A stretch of 64,000 bases of DNA. Source: Labia minor (lineage: Eukaryota > Arthropoda > Insecta > Dermaptera > Spongiphoridae). Shown one piece after another: positions 1-11,582 of this stretch; position 1 is the first letter of the stretch, and the number at the start of each line of letters is the position of its first letter. The notes below the pieces were generated by a model. The model ran no database searches and was not told the origin of the DNA. It saw only the letters and a program-made list of their open reading frames with translations. The DNA is taken from contig OY720350.1 of assembly GCA_963082975.1 (NCBI GenBank), positions 18,756,910 to 18,820,909 on the forward strand. Direction: 5' to 3'. Position numbers and translations under genes: made by a program.

Positions 1-220
1 AGCTTGATTGAATTGCTGAAAGTACCAGAATTAATTTTTTAACACTGCAAATCTCACGCGCCAACACGTGCCATGGTGCCATCAATAAAAAACCAAACAT
101 GCGCTGGTTTAATATTTATTATTTATAATTTATAATTAATTAAATTTAATTTAAATATAATATATTATGTTATTTAATCCAATTCAAATTGCGAGATAGT
201 CGAGTGGAGACACTCCAGCT
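1..220 (-). mobile_element. HINE-1 copy, 5' portion, cut by window edge
   Basis: On the minus strand this reads from the 5' head (complement of ...GAGACACTCCAGCT at 207-220) through the subterminal repeat ACTATCTCGC, an AT-rich stretch and the conserved block around CACGTG and CGCGTGAGATTTGC. It matches the first third of the type copy at 5747-6364. The remainder lies outside the window. It abuts a hAT tail fragment at 231, so it may have inserted into an older hAT. Confidence 0.85.
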
Positions 221-230
221 AATTTTTTAA

Positions 231-290
231 TGGATATTCTCGCGCCTCTCTCCCCATACAGAAGGGCGCCCCACAGGTTGAGAATCCCTT
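231..290 (+). mobile_element. hAT tail fragment
   Basis: Matches the last 55 bases of the small hAT at 852-1034: TGGATAT, CTCGCGCC, GGGCGCCCCAC and GGTTGAGAATC occur in the same order. No second end is visible because the neighbouring HINE-1 copy takes its place. Confidence 0.5.
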
Positions 291-324
291 GTTTAGAGTT
301 TAGAGGTGGAGATTGAAAAAAATT

Positions 325-396
325 AGGTCCCACCGAGATTTGAACTCGGATCGCTGGATTCAAAGTCCAGAGTGCTAACCATTACACCATGGGACC
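325..396 (-). tRNA. tRNA-Gln (anticodon UUG)
   Basis: The reverse complement folds as a 72-nt tRNA. The acceptor arm pairs GGTCCCA with TGGGACC, the D arm holds the A box TGGTGTAATGGTTAGC, and the anticodon stem CTGGA/TCCAG has loop CTTTGAA (anticodon TTG). The T arm CCGAG-TTCAAAT-CTCGG supplies the B box GAGTTCAAATCTC. There is no intron and CCA is not encoded, as in other nuclear eukaryotic tRNA genes. All stems look fully paired, so the gene appears functional. It decodes CAA glutamine codons. Confidence 0.95.
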
Positions 397-851
397 TTGA
401 TATCTACATGAACTTAGGCAAATGTAAAGATTAGGATGCAAATGATCATCTAAGTAAAAGATATAATTTTTCCAGATAAAGAAACAAGAAAGGTGGCTGA
501 AGAAATTAAGAGTTTAGGTGAGGAAAGGACCTCTTGTCATCGTAAAGTCTATCATAACTTATTATTTAGTAGTGAAGAGAATTAAGAATGAACTTACACT
601 AACAATAAACTACAAGGAAGTTGCAAATTACCTCATCTGACTTGACAACCCATTTGTATATTATTAGAAAATTCTTACACACATGAAAGTTATATTCAGC
701 ACATTGCTTAGATACCGTCTTCTACCCTTCAAATATTTAGTTATACGTGGGAACTATTATTTTTATTATAGTAGTAGTAGAACATATCAAATTAAAAAGC
801 AAATATTTCAATAAAGTGAAACTTCATATAGTGTTTATAGTTTTCTTAAGA
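397..851. other. Intergenic, no feature seen
   Basis: AT-rich sequence with no open frame of note, no inverted repeats and no match to the repeat families elsewhere in the window. Confidence 0.6.
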
Positions 852-1034
852 CAGTGTTTCTCAACATTTTAGTATTCACGGCCAACAAAAAAATTTTACT
901 TTTTTTTTAGAGCCATATTGAAAAAAATAGCCTCTTTACATTCACTGACTCAGTCAATTTGTTTAAATAAGATTTTCTCTTGGATATGCTCGCGCCCCCC
1001 TAGGAAGGCGCGCCCCACGAGTTGAGAATCACTG
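852..1034 (+). mobile_element. Small non-autonomous hAT element
   Basis: Begins CAGTGTTTCTCAAC and ends GTTGAGAATCACTG, a 14-bp terminal inverted repeat with one mismatch, typical of hAT elements. Flanks TCTTAAGA and TCTTAATT agree at six of eight positions, fitting a decayed 8-bp target duplication. The 183-bp interior contains AGAGCCATATTGAAAAA, also present in the larger hATs in the window, and has no coding capacity. Confidence 0.8.
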
Positions 1035-2295
1035 TCTTAATTGATGATTTATATTTTTAAGAGTTTAATTTTAGTATAATATTATATAAATTAAAATGTT
1101 TCAACAAGTACCTACAATTTAATCTATTAATTATGAATTTTCAATCTGTCAGAATAAAAAACACTTTCAAAAATATGAAGATATATTATATGTATTAAAA
1201 AAACTAAAATTTTAATCAAGAACTACAATATAATTTAATAAAAGAAAATCTAATTAGAAATTTCAATTTTCAAAAAAGTGACTAACATTAAATAGATTTT
1301 TATTTTTATTTTAAAGAGATTTTCAATAATTATTTACCGAAAAAAATTAATTATTTACTTTAAAATTCATTACCAATTATAATCCGATATGTTTTAATTT
1401 TAGAATATCTTGTGCATATTGCATTTATTACTTTTCATATATTCCTGTTTATTCAAATTCAATTATTTTTACTAGATAAGAGCTTTTCATTCTAAATCTT
1501 TAATTCAATCAATTTTTAAACAGCAAAGATTATTACATTTTTTTTTCTTTTGAATTGAATTAAAAAAATCTTGAAAAAAAGAAGAAAATCTCTCATTTAA
1601 TAAAAGTTAAAGTAAACGTAATATTTTCTTTTTGTTATTCTTTGAGGTCTTAAATCACAAGCAACATCTCTTAGAGGGCGAATAAAGAATGAGAACCCTT
1701 CGGGCAAGGGCTACGTTTTTTTTTTGTCATCTTCTTTCAATGATAATTGAATTAATTATAATCCGCTTTTGTATAACATTTTCAATATATAGTTATATAT
1801 CTTTAGGATTGAATAATAAAAAAAACAAAAAAGAATAAATAGAAAAAATTTTATATTTTATATCAATATTGTTTCTTTTTTTTAAAAAAAAATTAATTAA
1901 AAGTTTTAAATTAAACAAAAAAAAAATATTGTATAAACAAATAAGAATTTAAATATCATTAGGGAGTGTTGAAGTGATATTTTTTTTACAGTGAAAATAA
2001 TGTAATTAAAAATTGCATCCGACTTTACAGTTAATTAAACTGGGCGTTTAATATATGCTCCATATGCAATGGACTACGTTAAGGTCGTATAGCACATAAA
2101 TCTTGCTCGTCTCTCAATATTAGCAATCAGGAGCCGTGTGAGCACGTCGTGCATCTTGACCACGTCGGCATGAGAAACCACCCTGTCCTACTACCCCTTT
2201 TCACCCAAAAGGGAGAACCCTACAGGCCATTAATGGTGCCAGTGGTCTGCGGTTGTTCCTGGACTAATGGACCGGCGACAGCAGTCTGGACTTCC

Positions 2296-2296
<1 letters not shown>

Positions 2297-2329
<33 letters not shown>

Positions 2330-2341
2330 CAGAGAGAGAGA
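2297..2341. repeat. (TA)n-(GA)n microsatellite
   Basis: TATATATATATATATA followed by GAGAGAGAGAGAGA with one CAG interruption. It lies beside the tRNA-like stretch at 2400-2455. Confidence 0.9.
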
Positions 2342-2399
2342 GTATCAGCTATGCATTTATGCGACATGAAGTGATAGGGAGAGGGTGGTGTCTAGGGAT

Positions 2400-2455
2400 A
2401 GGTTCGAACTAAAGCCATTAACATAATTATCTTGGACCACTTAGCTCAAGATTGA
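2400..2455 (-). other. Possible tRNA-derived SINE head (pol III boxes)
   Basis: On the minus strand GAGCTAAGTGGTCC resembles an A box and TAGTTCGAACCTA, about 40 bases downstream, resembles a B box. The spacing is right for a tRNA-like promoter, and the sequence runs on into a GA/TA microsatellite, a common SINE tail. Clover-leaf pairing is poor and no second copy was found in the window. Confidence 0.3.
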
Positions 2456-2732
2456 TTGGAATTCCTTGTAAAAATATTATTTCCATCTAATTATTCATTG
2501 ATCTTAACTTAAATTTAAAATTAAATTTATATATAAAGTATTATATAATGTTATTATATTATTAAAATAACAATCCCATTGATATAACTATACATATTGA
2601 CATTAGAGGAATTTTTCTTTTCTTTTTTATTTTATTTGGTTTTGTTATCCGACACGAATTGTTTAACTTTAATTTATTATAGAAGAATATGAATGCATAT
2701 TTAACATTAAATAAATGTATATATTGTTAATA

Positions 2733-3183
2733 CGGGGTTGGGGTGAAAAGTTTCCGGCCTGACCAAGAAAAACGATGTTTTTAAATTTTTTTTTTTTTTT
2801 TGCTTTATTTTTCAACATTTAAGATAGATGAGATCTGTACGATGTCAGCTGAACGTGTGCGAAATATTTTGCACAACCATTTGAACATGGAAAGCTGTGT
2901 GCCACGTGGGTGCCGCGTTTGCTAACGTTAAACCTAAAACTGCTTAGAAAAAAACATTTCTACCGACATTTTGGCGCTGTAGGCGTAATCCAAACGAATT
3001 TTTGCGTCGATTCATAACTGTTGATGAGACTTAAATTAAATGAAATAAATTAACTAAATTAGAACACCGTTATGGGAAATGTATCAGTATTGATGGAGAT
3101 CATGATGAAAAATAAAACAAAAAAAAATAATTTAAAAACATCGTTTTTCTTGGTCAGGCCGGAAACTTTTCACCCCACTCTCG
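2733..3183 (+). mobile_element. Mariner element, internally deleted
   Basis: Flanked by TA on both sides (2731-2732, 3184-3185). Terminal inverted repeats of about 50 bp contain GGGGTGAAAAGTTTCCGG and CTGACCAAGAAAAACGATG. From 2842 a decayed frame reads SAERVRNILHNHLNM, a mariner transposase motif. The right side keeps a remnant of the usual GDYVEK C-terminus, here KCISIDGDHDEK and a stop. Most of the catalytic domain is missing and stops interrupt the frame. A second copy lies at 39941-40361 on the other strand. Confidence 0.85.
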
Positions 3184-3640
3184 TATGTTAAATATATTAA
3201 TATATATTTTAAATGTTCTTACGTTTTTATAATTTAATTAATATTAAATGAGATACAGAAAGTTTAATTGTATAATTTATACTTTTTGTTAGAATTCCAT
3301 TTTTTTTTCATTTTTCCAAAACAATAATTGTGTGTGCAATTTTAAAATATTTCTTAACAAGTATTTTTAAAATATAAACAATTTCACTTAATGAAATAAT
3401 ATTTAATAAATATTTAATAATATTTAATAAAAATAGATAATTTAAATAAATCAGTAGGATGGAAAAACAAATATAAATGTTTTTGTAAATGAAATTTAAT
3501 TAATGTTATATATCGTTACTTTAATAATTTTTCATAAGTATATACATATAAAATTTATTTTTAAATTCATTGAGATTATCTTAAAACAGCTTTAAAGATA
3601 CGGGTAAGATAAGGTAGTATAAGAAAGAAAAAATTCAAGA

Positions 3641-3711
3641 TTGACACCACTCGACTATTTGGATATATTATATTTAAATTAAATTTAATTAATTAAATTA
3701 TAAATTATAAG
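3641..3711 (+). mobile_element. HINE-1 5' fragment, degenerate
   Basis: CCACTCGACTATTTGG followed by ATATATTATATTTAAATT and repeated AATTAATT matches the first 80 bases of HINE-1, including a damaged subterminal repeat. Nothing recognisable of the element follows. Confidence 0.5.
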
Positions 3712-4374
3712 AATAATTGAATTGGATTAATTAATTAATTAACTAAAAATTAAATTTTCAATATGTGGTGTTGTTATTAAATTAAATTAATTAATTAACG
3801 TATATTAAATTTACATTTAAAACATTTACCTTCATTTTTAAGTCGAAATTTAAACAACATATATAGAAAAAAAACATAAATATTAATTAATTAATATTTA
3901 TAATTAGAGATTAATATAATTAAAATAATTTTAATTACCTAGCAAATCTCGGAGTTAACCACTTTGGTGTGTGTCTTGTCTTATTCACTGAGAAATGCAA
4001 ACTAAAGAAAATATTTTAAATTTTTTATTTTTTTATCTATGAATAGGCCAAGTGGAATGGAAAGAAAGACACCCGAATCGTTCTGGCGATGCCCATTCTA
4101 CGTATAATACATACATTTTTTTTTATTTGTTAATATTTTTATCGCGATTATATATAAAACTAAAATAAAACTATTTTAAAAATAAAATTTATCTAAAGAA
4201 TTAATTATGTTTTAATTATATTTACTAAGAATTAATCATTAATTTATTTACTAAAATGTCAGTTAAATATTATATTTTTATTTAATATTAGAGTGATAAT
4301 AAAATGAACAATTTTAAAATGCTAATTTAAGAAAAAATATTTCTGATGGTGTGTTTAGAATAAAACTTGACTTT
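3712..4374. other. Intergenic, AT-rich
   Basis: Long AT tracts with frequent TTAATTAA. The stretch GGCCAAGTGGAATGG at about 4048 is unique. No gene or repeat family recognised. Confidence 0.5.
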
Positions 4375-4803
4375 CACCCAAATTTGAATTGGATTAATTA
4401 ACACATATATTATAATATTTAAATTAAATTTAATTGATTAAATTATAAATTAAGTATAATTGAATTAGATTAATTAATTAGTTAATTAAAATAATTGAAA
4501 TTTACAGTATTAGAGAGCATTGTTATTCAATTAAATTAATTAATCATGTGAAAAACTATCAAACATATATCTTTATTTTTACGGTCACTTTAGAGGTAAA
4601 AAAAAAATGAAAACGGGGTAGGTAATGGTCCTCTACACAATGAGCTACCTTTCTCAAAAGTTGATAGAAAACTACGAATTTTGAATAATGCTCGTGTACT
4701 AAATTTCATAATTCTCGTTCAAACCGTTTGCATAATCTTGTCTACACACACACACACAGACACGTTTTTCTAAACCTTAGTTAGTGAAAATGACGAGATA
4801 GTA
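4375..4803 (+). mobile_element. HINE-1 copy, 3'-deleted
   Basis: The 5' part is degenerate (AATTTGAATTGGATTAA at 4381). From 4541 it matches the core well: AATCATGTGAAAAACTATC, TACGGTCACTTTAGAGG and GATAGAAAACTACGAATTTTG, then a short (CA)n and CAGACA. About 95 bases are missing between GTGAAAATGA and CGAGATAGTAA, so the left half of the 3' hairpin is gone while the last nine bases remain. Confidence 0.75.
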
Positions 4804-5008
4804 AAAAAATGAACCTATTGCAAGAAATCCAAACCAAGAAATAAATGAGTAAAGGACAAAGCAATTCGTTATGCCTTTGAAAGGTGCAGGGCAGAAAATC
4901 ACTCGACACTGTCAAAGCCATGAGTGACATTTACTGATTCATTCTTTTACTTTCATTCTCTCTATTATAATTGCACTGAATACACATAAATAATTACTTG
5001 GAAAAAAA
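4804..5008. other. Spacer between HINE-1 copies
   Basis: Unique 200-bp sequence with no open frame. It separates two HINE-1 copies in the same orientation. Confidence 0.5.
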
Positions 5009-5594
5009 TCTGGAGAGTCTCCGCTCGACTATCTCGCAAATTTGAATTGGATTAAATAACATATATTAATTTAAATTAAATTAAATTAATTAAATTAAAA
5101 TTAATAAATAATATTTATTAAACCAGCGCATGTTTGGCTCTTTGTTGATGGCATCACGTCACGTGTTGGCGAGTGAGATTTGCGGTGTTAAAAAATTAAT
5201 TCTGGTACTTTCAGCGATTCAATCAAGCTGAAATTCTATATATAGCAGTTTTATACAATTATTAATCATGTGAAAAATTATCAAACATATATCTTTATTT
5301 TTACGGTCACTTTAGAACGAAAATAATCAAAACGTTGTAGGTAATGACCCTCTTCCGGTTGAGCTACATTTCTCAAAAATTGATAGAAAACTACGAATTT
5401 TGAATAATGCCCATTTCATCATTCTAGCTCAAACCGTTTTTGCGTAATCTTGATTACATACATACATACACACACACACAGACATTTTTCTCAACCTTAG
5501 TGAAAATGATTCAGGAACCTTGAAAACGTATAAAAACATCAAAATCTCAACATCGAAAATTTTCGTGATCGCAATACTATCTCTGGCGAGATAT
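5009..5594 (+). mobile_element. HINE-1 copy, near full length
   Basis: Runs from TCTGGAGAGTCTCCGCTCG and the subterminal repeat ACTATCTCGC (5029-5038) to the 3' hairpin ACTATCTCTGGCGAGATA. The last stem bases are altered (ATATT for ATAGT), which weakens the hairpin. The microsatellite is (CATA)n(CA)n. Confidence 0.88.
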
Positions 5595-5746
5595 TAATTA
5601 ATTAAATTAAGTAAATGGTATTTATTTAATAATAAATTCTATGGGTAGAGGATGATATAATTTTTAGTCTTGATTAATCTAAGTTCAAATTATAGTTGAA
5701 TTGCAGAAAAATTAATTATAGGTCTTGTTATATAATACAATAAATC

Positions 5747-6364
5747 AGCTGGAGTGTCTCCACTCGACTATCTCGCAATTTGAATTGGATTAAATAACAT
5801 AATATATTATATTTAAATTTAATTTAATTAATTATAAATTATAAATAATAAATATTAAACCAGTGCATGTTTGGCTTTTTATTGATGGCACCATGGCACG
5901 TGTTGGCGCGTGAGATTTGCAGTGTTAAAAAATTAATTCTGGTACTTTCAGCGATTCAATCAAGCTGAAATTCTATATATAGCAGTTTTATACAATTATT
6001 AATCATGTGAAAAATTATCAAACATATATCTTTATTTTTACGGTCACTTTAGAGGAAAGAAAAATCTAAACGTTGTAGGTAATGACCCTCTTCCGGTTGA
6101 GCTACATTTCTCAAAAGTTGATAGAAAACTATGAATTTTGAATAATGTCCATGTACCGAATTTCATCATTCTAGCTCAAACCGTTTTTGCGTAATCTTGT
6201 CTACATACATACACACACATACACACTCACACACACACACACACACAGACATTTTTCTCAACCTTAGTGAAAATGATTCAGGAACCTTCAAAACGTATAA
6301 AAACATCAAAATCTCAACATCGAAAATTTTCATGATCGCAATACTATCTCTGGCGAGATAGTAA
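5747..6364 (+). mobile_element. HINE-1, complete type copy (Helentron-like, non-autonomous)
   Basis: This copy defines the family. In order: a head whose TGGAG-TGT-CTCCA can form a hairpin; the subterminal repeat ACTATCTCGC about 20 bases in; an AT-rich stretch; a block with GGCACGTGTTGGCGCGTGAG; a core with CTTCCGGTTGAGCTACATT and GTACCGAATTTCATC; a (CA)n microsatellite at about 6209-6247; then CAGACATTTTTCTCAACC; and finally ACTATCTC-TGGC-GAGATAGT, a perfect 8-bp-stem hairpin whose right side inverts the subterminal repeat. There are no terminal inverted repeats, no clear target duplication and no coding frame. This fits HINE/DINE-1 non-autonomous Helentrons. The class assignment is inference because no Rep/helicase partner lies in the window. 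Confidence 0.85.
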
Positions 6365-8141
6365 CAAAAGATACAACTACATATGTGTATGTATTTGATG
6401 TGTGTGTGTGTGTGTGATCACTTCTTCATAAAAACACCTTTTCCCTAAAAGAGAGGATCTATCGATACCAAACATGGATGACATTTAATCACCCTACTAA
6501 GGGTGAAAAAGATTCTGAAGCAATTCACTATGTTTCACTCGATTGCACCCTTTCCAATTCTAAATGTCCTTTCTAAGCACCACTCTATAAGTTCCCCTAC
6601 TTATTTAAAAAAAATAAAACTATCGCCGTCGACAGGTTCGTTTCATTTTTTTTTTTTTTTTTTTTTATTTTCTTTTCCCATTTCCTCCGAACTTTGAACC
6701 GTTATTTTGTCTCAATTTCCGTTTTTATTTTCTTAACATATGTCCCGAATGATCATTTTGAATAATGAAATGCTATAAAAATTTGCATGGCGATACCATT
6801 TTTATCTCCCACGAGAGTTCTTAATTGGTCGTTGGCAGCTCAATGGAGTGGACAAATAACTAAAAGAAGAGGAAAAAAAAACAACATAAATCGTATGCTA
6901 ATGAACCGAAAAGTTGGTTGAAATTCTCGCTTTCACTCGAATGCTAAAGAATCAATATCAATTGAAAAATCTTTAGTATAAAATGAATTGTATTTATTTA
7001 TGGGCTTGTATGTCTATCTAAGTTATATTTACTATACAAATCTACACACACACACAAAAGAATATACATTTACTATAACAAAACGAGAATTTTATTGATT
7101 GTAATTAATCAATTATATTTTTGCTTTATTTTCATTTTCATTTTCTAAATAAATATAATTATTATTTGAAAGATATATGTATGTATATAAATTATATTAT
7201 ATTATAAATATTATATTGAAATTATTTACAAATAATATAAAGAAAAGGGTTCACTTGTAATCAATAAAAATAAAAATATTATAAACAATTTCAAAGAAAA
7301 AAAATGTTATATTGAAAGTAAAACATGTATTTAATAATTAATAGAGTTTTGAGATTTATATTAATGATAAAAAGGATGTGATAAGTTAATCATATATATT
7401 GGTTGAAAATATAATAAATGCGTGGTGAATAATAAAACAATTATTAAAACTATTTCATTAAATATCTCTAACTGGGATCTTTGGGACGGAGCCAACCCAG
7501 CCTACGGGATCAATATTGGGAAGCTACTTGATAAAAAGTAGCGCCTCCGATCAAGAAAATCAAGGTAAAGGTTGATATACTGATCATATGACTCCTAGTT
7601 GATATAACCGACTTGATAGGCGTTGCCCTTCCTTAGGACGTTCAAAAGTCAGAGGGTTTTTTTTTATTTTTTATTTTTTTCAATAAATAAGTTTAATTCA
7701 TTGATTGGGGGGGGGGGAAGAAATTATCAATTTCAATCCTAAATTGTTTACGTTAACGCATGAGATAAAAACAAGTTGTACTTGTGCGATAGGAAAAATA
7801 AATATTATTAAAATATATTAAAAAATTTCCATGAATTAAAATAAAAATTTTAATTCAATGTTAAAATAAATCAAAAAATTGTAAAAGTTGAATTCTATCT
7901 TGGAAGAGATTCAATAAGGAGGTGTGTAAATTAAATAATTTCTTTATGTATTCCTTTATCGTCTACTAATAAATTTAGAAGAAAGAGAATAAATAAAATA
8001 AATATATATATAAATAATATTGTGAAAACTCTATCAAAACATGTCTTATACCTAAGATATTATTCGATAATCTAACGAATGACAAAGAATAATAATGTAA
8101 AAGATAATCTCCTATATAATTATTCTTAGAAAATATAATTT
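6365..8141. other. Intergenic with microsatellite and one unique island
   Basis: A (TG)n run sits at 6400-6415 and a T tract at 6646-6666. About 7470-7655 is a unique, less AT-rich stretch (GGGACGGAGCCAACCCAGCC) with no recognisable coding or tRNA-like content. The rest is AT filler. Confidence 0.5.
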
Positions 8142-8913
8142 TTACTATCTGGCCAGGGATAGTATAGCGATCATGAAAATTTTCGATGTCGAGATTTCGA
8201 TGTTTTTATACGTTTGGAAGGTCCCTGAATCATTTTCACTAAGGTTGAGAAAAATGTCTATGTGTGTGTTTATGTAGACAAGATTAAATGAAATTTGGTA
8301 TATGGGCATTATTCAAAATTCGTAGTTTTCTATCAATTTTTGAGAAATGTAGCTCAACCGGAAGAGGGTCATTACCTACAACGTTTTGATTTTTTTTCTG
8401 GATTTTTTTGGAAGGTCCCTGAATCATTTTCACTAAGGTTGAGAAAAATGTCTATGTGTGTGTGTGTATGTAGACAAGATTAAATGAAATTTGGTATATG
8501 GGCATTATTCAAAATTCGTAGTTTTCTATCAATTTTTGAGAAATGTAGCTCAACCGGAAGAGGGTCATTACCTACAACGTTTTGATTTTTTTTCCTCTAA
8601 AGTGACCGTAAAAATAAAGATATAGGTTTGATAATTTTTCACATGATTAAAAATTGTATAAAACTGCTATATATAGAATTTCAGCTTGGTTGAATCGCTG
8701 AAAGTACCAGAATTAATTTTTTAACACTGCAAATCTCACGCGCCAACACATGACGTGGTGCCATCAACAAAGAGCCAAACATGCCCTGGTTTAATAAATA
8801 TTATTTATTAATTTTAATTTATAATTTATAATTAATTAAATTTAATTTTAATATAATATATGTTATTTAATCCAATTCAAATTGCGAGATAGTCGAGTGG
8901 AGACGCTCCAGCT
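8142..8913 (-). mobile_element. HINE-1 copy with a 194-bp internal tandem duplication
   Basis: The 3' hairpin is at the left (ACTATCTGGCCAGGGATAGT, partly decayed) and the 5' head at the right (8884-8913). A unit of about 194 bp, starting TTGGAAGGTCCCTGAATC at 8214 and again at 8408, is repeated in tandem. It holds part of the 3' block, the (TG)n microsatellite and the core. The two units are almost identical, so the duplication is recent relative to the insertion. Confidence 0.88.
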
Positions 8914-11582
8914 TATTTTTATTAATTAAAATTATTTATAAAAATAGAAATGTTAAAAAACTAAACATTTTTCTGATTAAAAACAAAATTTTTGAATTTG
9001 TTTAATCATTTCTGGTTTCTAAAGGGTTCCAATTTTATATTTGCAGAGTTTGCAATTGATGCAAGGCTCTCAGTCAGCATGAATCCATATCCACCCACTC
9101 TCCCAAGAAAAAGAAAAAAAACCCTCAGAACAATTCGGTTACCGCCTAAATAAGGTTAATGAAATATTAATTGAATGAGACAGTTCCTGGATCCGGAGGC
9201 AGCTGTTGTTAAATTGAATTTTATTAGAAAAATTTTTAGTTGGAATCGAACAACGCCGACATATTGTTTAGAAAATTGCTACGCTATACTCTCGGCTAGC
9301 TGCCTCCTAATTGAATAATAATATATAGAATTATATTAATTTAGTTAATAATAAATGAAATAAATAAATGAAATTAAAATTTTCTAAATTTAATAAATTA
9401 TTAATTTCATTTATTATTATTCAATTATATAAATTTAGAAAATTTTAACTAATTTAATATAATTCAATAATATTTTGATTTTAAATTCATTGTTTTAATT
9501 CTGGAAAAATATTTTTATTCGATATATTCAAATTTTCAATTCTTAATTTAACATTGTAGATACATAAAGAATCATTATTTTTAAAAGTTTCTTTAAAATT
9601 AATCTAAATTTATTATTTAATAAATAATATTTATTTATGTATTTTATAGTTTTTTTTAGTTTAATAAATTATTAATATAAATAAATGAATTTTAATATGA
9701 AACATATTATTTATTATTATTGTATTTTTGTGAAGAACTGAGTGAACTGCATTGCATTCAGAGAATGAATGACAACGAAATGCACTCTCCTGCACTCACT
9801 TGCTTGCCAGAAGAGGGGCGGGGGCGGAGAGGAAATATTAATCAAAATTACATAATTCTATTTTTATGATCATCATTTGTTACATTACGATTTCTTAAGA
9901 TGATTATAAAGCAGTGCTGCCTTTAAAGTTGATCTCTACGTATAATTATAATCTCTCCGTAATTATAAATAAATAAATATATATATATATATATATATAT
10001 AAGTTTTTAATATGATATGAAAAAAATTAAATAAAATTTGTGTAATTGGGTCAATAGTATTTCAATTTCTAACATTATTTAATTTTTGTTTATAATTTAT
10101 CATTTTTTTTTTTTTTTGTTAAATTCAAACAAATGATTAATTTTAAAGTGTAGTGAAGAAACTTTACATATAATAATCAAAGAAATTTCCTTTCTTTGTT
10201 AGTCGAACACAAATTATTTAATAAATAATATATTATTTATTCAGAAGGAAAGTTGATGAAATATTTATTTTGAAAATGCTCTTGAATATATTTCAGGAAT
10301 ATCTTAGATTCAATTTCAGATATAAATATTTTAATCTCTTAAAAGAATCCATTCCTATACATCGTCAATTATTAATTGTTTTATGTAGATACTATTAATA
10401 GTAAATACACATTTTTATCAAATATTATTTACCTGCTCATTGCATTTACATATTGTAGATCGATTTTTGTACATACGACTAGTTTCAATAGGAAAAAACA
10501 TCGTAGGTAAGAAACCATCACGGTTATCAATTATGTATCGTATGGTTTTGAAAAATGATTTGTTCCTGAAAAAAATTAGTCTTTATTCGAATTTTAACGA
10601 ATATCCACTAATTGGATCTTAAAAATTTTAAAATAGGTTCTTCACATTGAGAAAATTCAATGCCTTTGTTTAACTCAGTAACGTTCCATTGCCAACACCC
10701 TATAGTTTTGCCTACCAATATCGGTTACAAATGGTTGGATTTCAATGAACTATAATAATAAAATAATGGATTATATAAAATTATAACTATTATAATTAAT
10801 TTCAATATTATTAAATTATTTAAAAATATTAAAATGTATACAAATTTTTAATTCAATTTTTTATTTAATTGATATTATTTACAACATATTCAATTTATTT
10901 ACCCTGCATCGTTACATATCTGAAGTATTAATTTGAAGTACTATATAATTATTAGAAAAAATTTAAATATATATTATAAAAATATGCTGAATATTATGAA
11001 ATTATAAATTGTACATCATGAATATGTATGCTTATATATAAGTATATACTAATGTATTATTATTCGAATTAAATTTTATTCTATTATGTTGATTTGAGTT
11101 TTCTTATTTGTATATTTAATATTAATTCACGGTTCATCTTTCTCAACTGTATAATCTAAACGTATACATGGTTTAATTTATTCTCACGTTATACACATTT
11201 TATTTATTAATCCATAAAGAATTCCTTGTCTCGTTCAGTTAACAATAGGAGACAATCATTCATGATTGTTCAAATGGAATGAATCGTATCACGGTCAATT
11301 TTGAATTTAAGACTAGTTGAAATGATGTAAAGAGTGTGAGATTGGAAAAGAATGAGATAAAGTAAAAAGTAGATATAAAAAATATTTTTTAAAAAAATTA
11401 GAGAAATAACAATAAATAAATAAATAAATAAATAATTATTTATTTATATATATATATCAGATGAAAAATCTATATTTATCTCATTTTAAATAAATTAATA
11501 AAAAAATATTTATCCAAACACAAGAGCTTAATATAGTTTCATTATATATTCTTAATAATTAATCTTGAATTATACCTCCATT
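8914..11582. other. Intergenic, AT-rich with scattered islands
   Basis: A (TA)n run lies at 9977-10001. Less AT-rich unique stretches at about 9040-9300, 9735-9835, 10640-10740 and 11215-11300 show no protein or RNA signature. The 60-codon open frame at 10440-10622 resembles nothing and is probably chance. Confidence 0.5.
9977..10001. repeat. (TA)n microsatellite
   Basis: Twelve TA units with no adjacent element. Confidence 0.9.

Larger units (their letters stand above)
1035..2732. other. Intergenic, AT-rich with one unique island
   Basis: Mostly A/T runs. About 2040-2300 is a less AT-rich unique stretch with a short open frame that resembles nothing known. A (TA)n/(GA)n microsatellite lies at 2297-2341. 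A possible pol III promoter follows and is listed separately. Confidence 0.5.

Noticed and set aside
2149..2412. 87-codon frame
   Set aside because: It runs through a (TA)n/(GA)n microsatellite and resembles nothing.
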